Source: SIG440 sp045645905 (GTDB lineage Bacteria > Bacillota > Clostridia > Monoglobales > Monoglobaceae). From it: a stretch of DNA of 17,018 nucleotides. Below the pieces are notes generated by a model. The model searched no databases, had not been told where the DNA came from, and saw only the letters and a list, made by a program, of their open reading frames with translations. Location: positions 1-17,018 of the forward strand of contig JAZRJT010000070.1 in the NCBI GenBank assembly GCA_045645905.1, given 5' to 3'. Positions 8,255 through 15,599 of the stretch are shown piece by piece. Positions within the stretch are counted from its first letter, which is position 1, and every line of letters begins with the position of its first letter. The translations under genes were made by a program, and so were the position numbers.

Positions 8255-8285
8255 CAGGGTTGCGAATTGCAGCCCTGAAACTTTT
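8255..8285 (+). terminator. probable intrinsic terminator after metH
   Basis: A 9-bp stem (8255-8263 with 8269-8277, CAGGGTTGC/GCAGCCCTG, one G-T wobble) closes on a 5-base loop and is followed by AAACTTTTT. The T-tract is short and offset by four bases, so termination may be incomplete. The position between metH and a new promoter supports the call. Confidence 0.6.
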
Positions 8286-8308
8286 TGAATAAATATTTAA
8301 TTTTCCTA

Positions 8309-8337
8309 TTGACTTTAACGCTTTACTATGGTAAAAT
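8309..8337 (+). promoter_or_regulatory. sigma-A-type promoter of the histidine operon
   Basis: The -35 box is TTGACT (8309-8314) and the -10 box is TAAAAT (8332-8337), with exactly 17 bases between them. Transcription would start near 8343-8345, leaving a ~25-base leader with AAGGA at 8355-8359 before ATG 8370. No T-box or His-rich leader peptide fits in so short a leader, so control is more likely by a repressor at the promoter. Confidence 0.82.
8322..8335. promoter_or_regulatory. candidate operator: 14-base palindrome over the -10 box
   Basis: TTTACTATGGTAAA consists of perfect 5-base inverted arms (TTTAC at 8322-8326 and GTAAA at 8331-8335) around a 4-base centre. It lies in the promoter spacer and covers the first four bases of the -10 box. 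A protein bound here would block RNA polymerase. The first gene transcribed encodes a TrpR-like DNA-binding protein, so autorepression is the natural inference. I see no second copy of this palindrome in the window. Confidence 0.45.
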
Positions 8338-8369
8338 GTGAAAGTATATTTGGTAAGGATGTGAAAATT

Positions 8370-8666
8370 ATGGCAAAGATACATACTCCCGAGATTGAAA
8401 GATTAATGGAAGTAATTTTAAATCTTGACACAAAGGAAGAGGCTTTAAGCTTTTTTGAAGACATTTGCACAATAAAAGAAATTCAGGATATGTCGCAAAG
8501 GCTTCAGGTGGCAGAAATGCTGCATCAGAATAAAAGCTATATTGAAATTTCAAAGGTGACAGGCGCAAGCACGGCAACCATCAGCCGTGTCAACAAGTGT
8601 CTTAACTACGGCAGTGACGGATATAAGCGTGCACTCCAGCGACTTTATGAAAGTGAGGCAGAATAA
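8370..8666 (+). CDS. yerC: TrpR/YerC-family transcriptional regulator, probable histidine operon repressor (HisR-like)
   Basis: This 98-residue protein belongs to the TrpR/YerC/YecD family. It has the N-terminal helices with FFEDICTIKEIQDMSQRLQVAEML (split here by position ~28-51) and a helix-turn-helix at ~54-77 containing SYIEISKVTGAS and TATISRVNKCL. The family binds palindromic DNA as a dimer, and TrpR itself responds to tryptophan. As first gene of a his operon, histidine or a pathway intermediate is a more likely effector here, and comparative genomics has proposed a TrpR-family HisR in Firmicutes. An in-frame ATG at 8328 lies inside the promoter, whereas ATG 8370 has AAGGA 10 bases upstream, so 8370 is preferred. 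hisZ begins 2 bases after the stop. Confidence 0.88.
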   Translation: MAKIHTPEIERLMEVILNLDTKEEALSFFEDICTIKEIQDMSQRLQVAEMLHQNKSYIEISKVTGASTATISRVNKCLNYGSDGYKRALQRLYESEAE

Positions 8667-8668
8667 CA

Positions 8669-9796
8669 ATGAGCAATATCAGTTCAGTTTTTGAAAATGA
8701 CGAAAAGATAATATTCAAGCTACGTCAGCTTTATTCAAAATACGGATATATGAAATATCGTATGAGCAAGTTTGAAGAATATGACCTTTACGTACGCAAC
8801 AAGGATTTTTTAGTTTCAGAAAATATAATTACATTTACCGATGTTGACGGCAAGCTGATGGCACTTAAGCCCGACGTAACACTTTCTATCATAAAAAACA
8901 GCCGTGAAGATGCAGACTCGGTGCAAAAGATGTATTATAATGAAAATGTATATCGTGCCTCAACAGAAACAAGAGCATTTAAAGAGATTATGCAGACAGG
9001 GCTTGAGGCAATCGGCGATATTGATGATTATTGCATTTGCGAGGTTTTGATGCTTGCGGCAAAGAGTCTTGAATGTATTACAGACGATTATATCTTAGAT
9101 ATTTCACATATGGGAATTGTATCTTTGGCAATTGAAGGCATTGAAATTTCTCAAAAGGGAAGAGCGGCACTTCTTAAGGCGTTGGGTGAAAAAAATATTG
9201 GCGGTATCGCTGCGGTGTGCAATGCAGAATGCATAGACGAAAAAACTGCTGAACTGCTTAAATCACTTGTGACAGTTTACGGTGCACCGGATAAGGTAAT
9301 TGCAAAGCTTAAATCGATGAATTTGGCAAAACAGTTTGATGATGCAATTAAACAGCTTGAGGACATAACCGAAATGCTGACATTTTGCGGTTGTATAGAT
9401 AAGATAAGAATCGACTTTTCGGTTATCAACGATATGGGTTATTACAATGGAGTAGTTTTTAAAGGTTTTGTCAATGGTGTTCCTGAAGGGGTTCTTTCGG
9501 GCGGTCAATATGATAATCTTATGAAAAAAATGTCACGCAAAAGCGGTGCAATAGGTTTTGCGGTGTATCTTGATTTGCTTGAAAGAATGTATGTTGACAG
9601 CCATGATTTTGATGTTGATACTGTGCTTATATATGACGAAGGTGCAAAGCTTGGTGATATAAATAATGCAGTAAGGTTGTTGACAGATAATGGCGAGTCT
9701 GTAATTGCACAAAAGGCAAAGCCTGAAAAACTGAGATACAAGAAATTGGTTAAATTATGCGGAATGGAGGTTGAGGAACTTGAAAACAATGCTTAA
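8669..9796 (+). CDS. hisZ: ATP phosphoribosyltransferase regulatory subunit
   Basis: This 375-residue protein is a histidyl-tRNA synthetase-like paralogue without aminoacylation function. It forms a hetero-octamer with short HisG and is needed for HisG activity and histidine feedback. Class II synthetase core motifs are recognisable: MALKPDVTLSI (around residue 67), RAFKEIMQTGLEAIGD (~111-126), and a late GGQYDNLMKK block followed by AIGFAVYLDLLERM, equivalent to motif 3. A C-terminal ~55-residue tail (DTVLIYDEGAKLGDI onward) looks like a reduced anticodon-binding-type alpha/beta segment. Its partner hisG follows immediately with an 8-base overlap. A true HisRS would be longer and would not sit inside a his operon. 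Confidence 0.92.
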   Translation: MSNISSVFENDEKIIFKLRQLYSKYGYMKYRMSKFEEYDLYVRNKDFLVSENIITFTDVDGKLMALKPDVTLSIIKNSREDADSVQKMYYNENVYRASTETRAFKEIMQTGLEAIGDIDDYCICEVLMLAAKSLECITDDYILDISHMGIVSLAIEGIEISQKGRAALLKALGEKNIGGIAAVCNAECIDEKTAELLKSLVTVYGAPDKVIAKLKSMNLAKQFDDAIKQLEDITEMLTFCGCIDKIRIDFSVINDMGYYNGVVFKGFVNGVPEGVLSGGQYDNLMKKMSRKSGAIGFAVYLDLLERMYVDSHDFDVDTVLIYDEGAKLGDINNAVRLLTDNGESVIAQKAKPEKLRYKKLVKLCGMEVEELENNA

Positions 9797-10418
9797 TGTT
9801 GCACTTCCCAAGGGCAGACTTGGTGAAAAGGTTTATGCTATGTTTGAGGAGGCGGGATTTGAGTGTCCCTCAATCAAAGAAAATAACCGCAAACTGATTT
9901 TTGAAAACGAGGAAAAGGGAATAAGATATTTCTGGGTGAAGCCATCGGATGTTGCAATTTATGTTGAACACGGTGCGGCGGATATAGGTGTTGCAGGCAA
10001 GGATATTTTGCTTGAATATGAGCCTGATATCTATGAGCTTCTTGATTTGGACATAGGCAAATGCCGTATGGCTGTTGCAGGCAAGAAGGATTTCCGTGAT
10101 AATACTCAAAAGACCTTGAGGGTGGCTACAAAATTCACCAATATTGCAAAGAATTATTATTCATCCATCGGTCGTGAAATTGATATCATTCATCTTAACG
10201 GCTCAATTGAGATTGCACCGATTTTAGGGCTTTCAGATGTAATTGTGGATATTGTTGAAACGGGAACAACCCTTAAAGAAAATAATCTTGAAGTTCTTGA
10301 GGAAATTGTTCCTATAAGCGCGCGGCTGATTGCCAACAAGGCAAGCTTCAAATTTAAAAACGAGCAAATTGAAAAGATACTCAAAAGTATGACCTGCCGG
10401 ACGGAGGACAAAAAATGA
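9789..10418 (+). CDS. hisG: ATP phosphoribosyltransferase catalytic subunit, short form
   Basis: This enzyme catalyses the first committed step: ATP + PRPP to N1-(5-phosphoribosyl)-ATP. From ATG 9789 the protein has 209 residues, the size of the short HisG class that lacks the C-terminal histidine-binding domain and depends on HisZ, which is encoded just upstream. Signatures are NVALPKGRLGEKV at the N-terminus, ADIGVAGKDIL, and the PRPP-binding loop DIVETGTTLKEN (Glu157-Thr161). An in-frame TTG at 9771 would add six residues but abuts a GGAGG with no spacing. ATG 9789 has GAGGA at 9773-9777 with normal spacing, so I prefer it. It overlaps hisZ by 8 bases and hisD by 4 (ATGA), indicating tight translational coupling. 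Confidence 0.95.
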   Translation: MLNVALPKGRLGEKVYAMFEEAGFECPSIKENNRKLIFENEEKGIRYFWVKPSDVAIYVEHGAADIGVAGKDILLEYEPDIYELLDLDIGKCRMAVAGKKDFRDNTQKTLRVATKFTNIAKNYYSSIGREIDIIHLNGSIEIAPILGLSDVIVDIVETGTTLKENNLEVLEEIVPISARLIANKASFKFKNEQIEKILKSMTCRTEDKK

Positions 10419-11689
10419 TAAAGATTTTAAAATATGGTGAGGTAGCAAACAGCGACATTTTTGCACGTGTTGTGCCCGAGATGGATGTTGAAGCAATAGT
10501 TACCGATATAATTGAAAACGTAAAAGATAATGGCGATAAAGCACTTTTTGAATACTGCGAAAAATTTGATAAGGCAAAGCTTTCGGCGTTAGAAGTTTCA
10601 AAAGCTGAAATTGACGAGGCGGTTGCGCAGGTTGAGCCGAGATTTTTGGATGTACTTAAAACCGCTGCAAAAAATATACGAAAGTTCCACGAAAAGCAGG
10701 TTCGCAATGGCTTTATAATAAATGATGAAAACGGTATTGTGACAGGGCAGAAGGTTATCCCTGTTGACCGTGCGGGATTATATGTTCCGGGCGGTACAGC
10801 AGCTTACCCCTCAACTGTTTTGATGGATTCAATCCCTGCAAAAATTGCAGGTGTTCGCGAGGTGGTAATAGTTACACCCCCAAATGCTGAAGGCAAAATT
10901 AATCCCGTAATACTTGCGGCGGCATCAATCGCAGGTGTTGACCGTATCTTCAAGGTCGGCGGCGCTCAGGCGGTTGCGGCTTTGGCATACGGGACAGAAA
11001 GCATTCCTAAGGTTGATAAGATTGTAGGCCCCGGTAACGCCTTTGTTGCTGAGGCAAAACGTCAGGTATACGGCACTGTTTCAATTGATATGATTGCAGG
11101 TCCCAGTGAAATTTTAGTGGTTGCTGACGGAAAGAGCAATCCGCGCTTTGTTGCGGCAGATTTGCTTTCTCAGGCAGAGCATGACGTTTTGGCAAGTGCT
11201 GTGCTTGTTACAGATTCAATGGATTTGGCATTGGCTGTTCAAAAGGAACTTGAGGTGCAGATACCACTCCTTGAACGTAGTGAAATTGCCAGACGCTCAA
11301 TTGATGCCAACGGCAAGATTATTGTTGCAGACAGTCTTGATGTCGCAATTGAGATTTCAAATGAAATTGCCCCCGAGCATCTTGAACTTTGCGTTGATAA
11401 CCCATTTGACTATCTTGACGGAATTCGTCACGCAGGCTCAATATTTATGGGCAGAAATTGTCCCGAGGCTTTGGGTGATTATTTAGCAGGCGCAAACCAC
11501 ACCCTTCCCACAAGCGGGACGGCAAAGTTTTCAAGCCCGTTGTCGGTTGACGATTTTGTAAAGAAAACTCAGTATACATACTACACCTATGATGCATTAA
11601 AGCGTGTTGCTGATGATGTTTCGTTCTTTGCTAAAAAGGAAGGCTTGACAGCTCATGCAAAGAGTGCCACAATAAGAGTTAAGGATTAA
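10415..11689 (+). CDS. hisD: histidinol dehydrogenase
   Basis: This 424-residue protein oxidises L-histidinol to L-histidine in two NAD-dependent steps using a catalytic zinc. The length is standard. Family blocks in order: PVDRAGLYVPGGTAAYPS (~113-130), GGAQAVAALAYGT (~182-194), KIVGPGNAFVAEAKR (~201-215), IDMIAGPSEILV (~223-234), LLSQAEHD, where Gln and His correspond to the zinc and catalytic residues, NEIAPEHLEL, and AGANHTLPTSGTAKFSSPLSV. GGAGG (~10402-10406) precedes ATG 10415, which overlaps the hisG stop. The 3' side is followed by an unusual 152-base spacer before hisC, the only sizeable gap in the operon. Confidence 0.97.
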   Translation: MIKILKYGEVANSDIFARVVPEMDVEAIVTDIIENVKDNGDKALFEYCEKFDKAKLSALEVSKAEIDEAVAQVEPRFLDVLKTAAKNIRKFHEKQVRNGFIINDENGIVTGQKVIPVDRAGLYVPGGTAAYPSTVLMDSIPAKIAGVREVVIVTPPNAEGKINPVILAAASIAGVDRIFKVGGAQAVAALAYGTESIPKVDKIVGPGNAFVAEAKRQVYGTVSIDMIAGPSEILVVADGKSNPRFVAADLLSQAEHDVLASAVLVTDSMDLALAVQKELEVQIPLLERSEIARRSIDANGKIIVADSLDVAIEISNEIAPEHLELCVDNPFDYLDGIRHAGSIFMGRNCPEALGDYLAGANHTLPTSGTAKFSSPLSVDDFVKKTQYTYYTYDALKRVADDVSFFAKKEGLTAHAKSATIRVKD

Positions 11690-11722
11690 GGAGCGACGAA
11701 GGCTGAAAAATTCACACATCTA

Positions 11723-11778
11723 ACCGCTTTTTGCTCAGGGCAGTGCACACAGCACGGCACCATTCGCGTCAAAGCGGT
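11723..11778 (+). other. GC-rich fold-back element in the hisD-hisC spacer
   Basis: Perfect 8-base arms ACCGCTTT (11723-11730) and AAAGCGGT (11771-11778) enclose 40 bases. These contain an inner hairpin GTGC-ACACA-GCAC (11743-11755) with partial extension. The 56-base element is about 59% GC in a region that is otherwise AT-rich, and a T6 run lies 12 bases downstream (11791-11796). It could be an RNA processing or attenuation element, a stabilising hairpin, or a short intergenic repeat. The T-run is too far away for a normal terminator. The rest of the 152-base gap (11690-11841) contains no convincing gene. Confidence 0.5.
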
Positions 11779-11841
11779 AATCTGAATAAATTTTTTATGC
11801 CTTCATATTTGTGCACTTGGTATAGAAAGGAATAAATAAAT

Positions 11842-12903
11842 ATGAGCAGATTTTTCAGTAATAAATTTGATGCGCTTACTCCGTATACTCCCGGTGAGCA
11901 ACCAAAGATTTTAAATCTTATAAAGCTCAACACCAACGAATCGCCATTTCCGCCATCACAAAAGGCGGTTAAAGGTGCGGCAGAGGCGGCGGAGATTTTG
12001 CAGTTATATTCAGACCCAACCTGCAGCACCCTGACCGAAAAAATGGCAGAAATTCTTGGTGTCAAGCCTGAACAGGTGCTTATGACAAATGGCTCTGATG
12101 AGATTTTGAACTTTGCATTTATGGCATATGGAGATGCGGATAATCCCATAGTATTTCCTGATATTACTTATGGCTTTTATCCCGTATTTGCACAGCTTTC
12201 AAACGTTCCTTATGAGGAAATTCCGCTTGATGATGAGTTTAAAATAAGGGTTTCGGATTATATAGGGATAAACAAAACAATTGTTATTGCAAACCCCAAT
12301 GCACCAACAGGAATTGCTTTAAGCCTGGATGAGATTGAGGAAATTGTAAAAAGTAACCCCAACAATATCGTGGTAATAGATGAGGCGTATGTGGATTTTG
12401 GCAACAAAAGTGCAGTTTGTCTGCTTGATAAATATGATAATCTGCTGGTTACGGGAACATTTTCAAAGTCACGTTCGATGGCAGGTGCAAGGCTTGGCTT
12501 TGGAGTTGCATCAAAAGAAATTATTCAGGATTTAAATACAATTAAGTATTCCACAAATCCTTACAATATCAACCGTATGACCATGGCGGCAGGTATCGGT
12601 GCACTTGAGGACGAGGAATACACAAAACAAAATTGTCGTACTATTTGCGAAAATCGCGAATACACAATGACAAAGCTTAAAGAACTGGGTTTTGTGATTA
12701 CACCTTCAACTACAAACTTTATTTTTGCAAAGCATCCGTCAGTGTCGGGCATCGATATTTATACAAAATTGCGTGAAAAGGGTATTCTTGTCCGGCATTT
12801 TACGGGCGAGCGTATTTGTGAATATAACCGAATAACTGTAGGTACAAGAGAACAGATGGATAAATTTCTTACCGCAGTAGAAGAAATTCTGGAGGGCAGA
12901 TAA
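11842..12903 (+). CDS. hisC: histidinol-phosphate aminotransferase
   Basis: This 353-residue PLP enzyme converts imidazole-acetol phosphate + glutamate to histidinol phosphate + 2-oxoglutarate. The length suits HisC of the fold-type I aminotransferase class. Visible motifs are KLNTNESPFPPS near residues 28-39, LMTNGSDEIL, PDITYGFYPVF, ANPNAPTGIALS, VIDEAYVDFG, the PLP-lysine segment TFSKSRSMAGARLGF with Lys209, and a C-terminal GILVRHF...RITVGTREQM where Arg binds substrate. The AAAGG (11826-11830) supports ATG 11842. The stop codon abuts the hisB start. Other subgroup I aminotransferases look similar, but position inside the his operon decides the call. Confidence 0.95.
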   Translation: MSRFFSNKFDALTPYTPGEQPKILNLIKLNTNESPFPPSQKAVKGAAEAAEILQLYSDPTCSTLTEKMAEILGVKPEQVLMTNGSDEILNFAFMAYGDADNPIVFPDITYGFYPVFAQLSNVPYEEIPLDDEFKIRVSDYIGINKTIVIANPNAPTGIALSLDEIEEIVKSNPNNIVVIDEAYVDFGNKSAVCLLDKYDNLLVTGTFSKSRSMAGARLGFGVASKEIIQDLNTIKYSTNPYNINRMTMAAGIGALEDEEYTKQNCRTICENREYTMTKLKELGFVITPSTTNFIFAKHPSVSGIDIYTKLREKGILVRHFTGERICEYNRITVGTREQMDKFLTAVEEILEGR

Positions 12904-13491
12904 ATGAGAGTAAGTGAAATAAAAAGAGATACAAACGAAACACAGATTGAACTTAGTCTTAACCTTGACGGGAGAGGAGAGAGCAAAATTGATACGGGCT
13001 GTGGCTTTCTTGACCATATGCTGACCCTTTTTGCAAAGCACGGCAGATTTGATTTGAATGTAAAGTGCAACGGCGACACTCAGGTTGATGATCACCACAC
13101 AGTTGAGGATGTGGGAATTTGCCTTGGCAAAGCCTTTAATGAAGCTGTTGGCGATAAAAAGGGAATTATCAGATATGGTAATATGATTCTGCCTATGGAC
13201 GAGGCTCTGATTATATCTGCAGTTGACCTGTCGGGTCGCTCAGGGCTTTCATACAAGCTGGAGATACCTACCGCAAAAGTCGGCGCTTTTGATACCGAGC
13301 TAGTAGAAGAGTTCTGGCTTGCATTTGTAAGAGAGGCAAGCTGCACCCTTCATTTTGTTCAGCTTTCGGGAACAAATTCGCACCACATTATCGAGGGTGC
13401 ATTCAAGGCGGCAGGCAGAGCCTTTCGTCAGGCAGTGGCAATAGATGCCGGATTTGAAAACGAAATCCCTTCAACGAAAGGGGTACTTTAA
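12904..13491 (+). CDS. hisB: imidazoleglycerol-phosphate dehydratase
   Basis: This 195-residue protein has the size of the monofunctional dehydratase, without the N-terminal phosphatase domain of enterobacterial HisB. It dehydrates imidazoleglycerol phosphate to imidazole-acetol phosphate with Mn(II). Metal-ligand motifs are CGFLDHML (His38), DDHHTVEDVG (His64, His65, Glu68), a FAKHGRFDL block, the second-half counterpart ending SHHIIEGAFKAAGRA, and the C-terminal IPSTKGVL. GGAGG lies at 12891-12895, eight bases before ATG 12904, inside the end of hisC. The absence of a phosphatase domain fits with the separate PHP phosphatase gene at the operon end. Confidence 0.97.
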   Translation: MRVSEIKRDTNETQIELSLNLDGRGESKIDTGCGFLDHMLTLFAKHGRFDLNVKCNGDTQVDDHHTVEDVGICLGKAFNEAVGDKKGIIRYGNMILPMDEALIISAVDLSGRSGLSYKLEIPTAKVGAFDTELVEEFWLAFVREASCTLHFVQLSGTNSHHIIEGAFKAAGRAFRQAVAIDAGFENEIPSTKGVL

Positions 13492-13493
13492 AT

Positions 13494-14114
13494 ATGGTAG
13501 CAATTGTTGATTATGGTGTGGGTAATTTATTTTCCCTTAAAAGCTCAATGGAGGCAATAGGGGCTGAAATTGTGGTTACGGGTGATGCAGATGTTTTGCG
13601 GTCGGCTGAAAAGATTATTCTCCCGGGTGTTGGTGCATTTGAAGATGCTGTCAGAAAGCTCAAAGAAACAGGGCTTGACGTGGTAATCAAGGAAGAAGCA
13701 GCAAAAGGCAAGCCTATTATGGGCATTTGTCTTGGTATGCAGATGCTTCTTGATAAAAGCTTTGAATATGGCGAGCATCAAGGTCTTGGCTTAATCAAGG
13801 GCGAAGTTCGCCCTATAGATGAGGTTATCCCCAAAGGCTTAAAAATCCCTCATATTGGCTGGAATGCACTGAAGTTTAACGGTGATAAGCATGAGATTTT
13901 TAAATATATAAACGACGGCGACTTTGTTTATTTTGTTCATTCATATTTTGGTGCAAAGTGCGAAAGTTCGGTTATTGCAACGGCAGAATATGGTGCCGAC
14001 CTTACTGCGGCAGTTGCACAGGGCAATGTTTGCGGCTGTCAGTTCCACCCTGAAAAAAGCGGTGATGTGGGTCTGAAAATTCTTAAAGCGTTCTGTGAGA
14101 TGAAAGGGGAGTAA
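13494..14114 (+). CDS. hisH: imidazole glycerol phosphate synthase, glutaminase subunit
   Basis: This 206-residue class I glutamine amidotransferase releases ammonia from glutamine for HisF. The catalytic triad is visible: Cys79 in GICLGMQML, and His185 and Glu187 in QFHPEKSG. The N-terminal VDYGVGNLFSLKSS and PGVGAF blocks are typical of HisH rather than of other amidotransferases. The start at 13494 has AAAGGGG 10 bases upstream. It lies 2 bases after hisB and 4 bases before hisA. The partner hisF is two genes downstream, so both subunits of the complex are co-expressed. Confidence 0.96.
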   Translation: MVAIVDYGVGNLFSLKSSMEAIGAEIVVTGDADVLRSAEKIILPGVGAFEDAVRKLKETGLDVVIKEEAAKGKPIMGICLGMQMLLDKSFEYGEHQGLGLIKGEVRPIDEVIPKGLKIPHIGWNALKFNGDKHEIFKYINDGDFVYFVHSYFGAKCESSVIATAEYGADLTAAVAQGNVCGCQFHPEKSGDVGLKILKAFCEMKGE

Positions 14115-14118
14115 GTGT

Positions 14119-14832
14119 ATGTATATTTTTCCTGCAATAGATTTATATGAGGGCAAGGCGGTACGTCTTCTCCGTGGTGAATATGACAAAATGACGGTTT
14201 ACAGCGAAAATCCCATTGAGATTGCATATGAATTTGAATCATTGGGTGCAAGCCACATACATATGGTTGACCTGCAAGGTGCAAAGGATGGCGGAACCCC
14301 CAATATTGATGTTGTACGTCAGGTTGCCGAAAAGACTGGACTTTTTGTTGAAATCGGCGGCGGTATACGCAGTATGGATGTCATTGATGCATATATCGGT
14401 GCAGGTATTGACAGAGTAATTTTAGGCACAGCGGCGGTACAGGATAAAGCTTTTGTAAAGGCGGCAGTTGTCAAATACGGCGACAAGATTGCCGTTGGTG
14501 CAGATATAAAGGACGGGTATGTTGCAATTAAGGGCTGGACAGAAAAGTCGCAGTACACCTGCTTTGAGTTCTGCGAGGAGATGCAGAATTTAGGTGTTAA
14601 AACTCTTATCTGTACCGACGTTTCAAAAGACGGTGCAATGCAGGGTACAAACCGTGAATTATACAAGGAACTGTCCGAGAAATTTGATATGCAGATTGTG
14701 GCATCGGGCGGTGTTTCGACAATTGATGATGTAAAGGCTTTGGCTAAAATGAACCTTTATGGTGCAATTATTGGCAAGGCATATTATACAAATGCAATTT
14801 CATTGAAGGAAGCAATAGAGGTGGCAGAATGA
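14119..14832 (+). CDS. hisA: ProFAR isomerase (HisA)
   Basis: This 237-residue (beta/alpha)8 barrel isomerises ProFAR to PRFAR. Diagnostic parts are FPAIDLYEGKAVRL with catalytic Asp8, HMVDLQGAKDG, the phosphate-binding VEIGGGIRS, GADIKDG with Asp129 in the second catalytic position, CTDVSKDGAMQGTN, and the C-terminal phosphate site VASGGVST. The RLLRGEYDKMTVYSENP segment near the N-terminus is typical of HisA and separates it from HisF. GGGGAG (14106-14111) precedes ATG 14119. The stop overlaps hisF in an ATGA junction. The sequence also resembles the bifunctional PriA of Actinobacteria in fold, but the organism type makes a plain HisA more likely. Confidence 0.96.
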   Translation: MYIFPAIDLYEGKAVRLLRGEYDKMTVYSENPIEIAYEFESLGASHIHMVDLQGAKDGGTPNIDVVRQVAEKTGLFVEIGGGIRSMDVIDAYIGAGIDRVILGTAAVQDKAFVKAAVVKYGDKIAVGADIKDGYVAIKGWTEKSQYTCFEFCEEMQNLGVKTLICTDVSKDGAMQGTNRELYKELSEKFDMQIVASGGVSTIDDVKALAKMNLYGAIIGKAYYTNAISLKEAIEVAE

Positions 14833-15587
14833 TAACAAAACGAATAATCCCCTGCCTTGATGTTCGTGACGGCAGGGTGGTAAAGGGCGTAAATTTCGAG
14901 GGGGTGTCGGATGTTTCGCATCCCGTACAGCTTGCAAAGCATTACAGCGATAGTGGTGCTGATGAACTGGTTTTTTATGACATAACCGCATCATTTGAAG
15001 GCAGAGCCTTATTTACCGATATACTTAAAGAGGTTGCAAAAACCATATTTATTCCGCTTACTGTTGGCGGCGGAATAAATACTTTAGACGATTTTGACCG
15101 CGTGCTTAAATGCGGTGCAGATAAGGTAAGCGTGAATTCGGGTGCAATAAAAAATCCACAGCTTATCTATGATGCGGCAAAGCGTTATGGTGACCAATGC
15201 GTTGTAATTTCTGCTGACGTAAAGCGTGTTGACGGTATCTTTCGTGTTTTTGCCAAGGGCGGCAGAGAGAATACGGGTATGGAGGCAGTGGAATGGATTA
15301 AACGCTGTGTGGGCAATGGTGCAGGCGAGGTTGTGCTGAATTCCATTGATACTGACGGCGTTAAAGGCGGTTTTGATTTGGAGATGCTTGATGCTGTGTG
15401 TAATGCGGTGTCTGTCCCGGTAATTGCATCGGGCGGTGCAGGCGGAATTGCCGATTTTGTGGAGCTTTTCAAAAAGGTGCCAAAAGTGGACGCAGGACTC
15501 GCTGCATCAATCTTCCATTTTGGTGAGGTTGCAATCAAGGATTTAAAAGCAGAGCTACGTGCAAACGGAATTGATATAAGGTTATAG
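14829..15587 (+). CDS. hisF: imidazole glycerol phosphate synthase, cyclase subunit
   Basis: This 252-residue (beta/alpha)8 barrel uses HisH-derived ammonia to convert PRFAR into imidazole glycerol phosphate and AICAR. Both catalytic aspartates are present: Asp11 in RIIPCLDVRDG and Asp130 in ISADVKRVDG. Other matches are the GVNFEGV loop, LTVGGGINTLDD, NSIDTDGVKGGFDLEM and VIASGGAGG. The length is the family norm. AGAGGTGG (14817-14824) inside hisA serves as ribosome binding site. AICAR made here feeds purine synthesis, a folate-linked link to the neighbouring one-carbon genes, though I draw no regulatory conclusion from that. Confidence 0.97.
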   Translation: MITKRIIPCLDVRDGRVVKGVNFEGVSDVSHPVQLAKHYSDSGADELVFYDITASFEGRALFTDILKEVAKTIFIPLTVGGGINTLDDFDRVLKCGADKVSVNSGAIKNPQLIYDAAKRYGDQCVVISADVKRVDGIFRVFAKGGRENTGMEAVEWIKRCVGNGAGEVVLNSIDTDGVKGGFDLEMLDAVCNAVSVPVIASGGAGGIADFVELFKKVPKVDAGLAASIFHFGEVAIKDLKAELRANGIDIRL

Positions 15588-15599
15588 GAGGAAAATACG

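Noticed and set aside
8328..8369. Upstream ATG for the YerC-like gene
   Set aside because: It lies within the promoter, ahead of the expected transcription start, and would add 14 residues not typical of the family. ATG 8370 has a proper AAGGA site.
11723..11796. Fold-back element plus T6 as an intrinsic terminator inside the his operon
   Set aside because: The T-run begins 12 bases after the stem, and the stem encloses a 40-base loop. A standard rho-independent terminator needs the U-tract directly after a compact hairpin.
11818..11826. TGG-TATAGA as an internal -10 box for hisC
   Set aside because: There is no credible -35 at 16-18 bases, and transcription would begin inside or after the ribosome binding site.
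11797..11835. 12-codon ORF (MPSYLCTWYRKE) before hisC as a possible leader peptide
   Set aside because: It has no histidine codons and no ribosome binding site upstream (only T6), and no terminator/antiterminator pair follows it.
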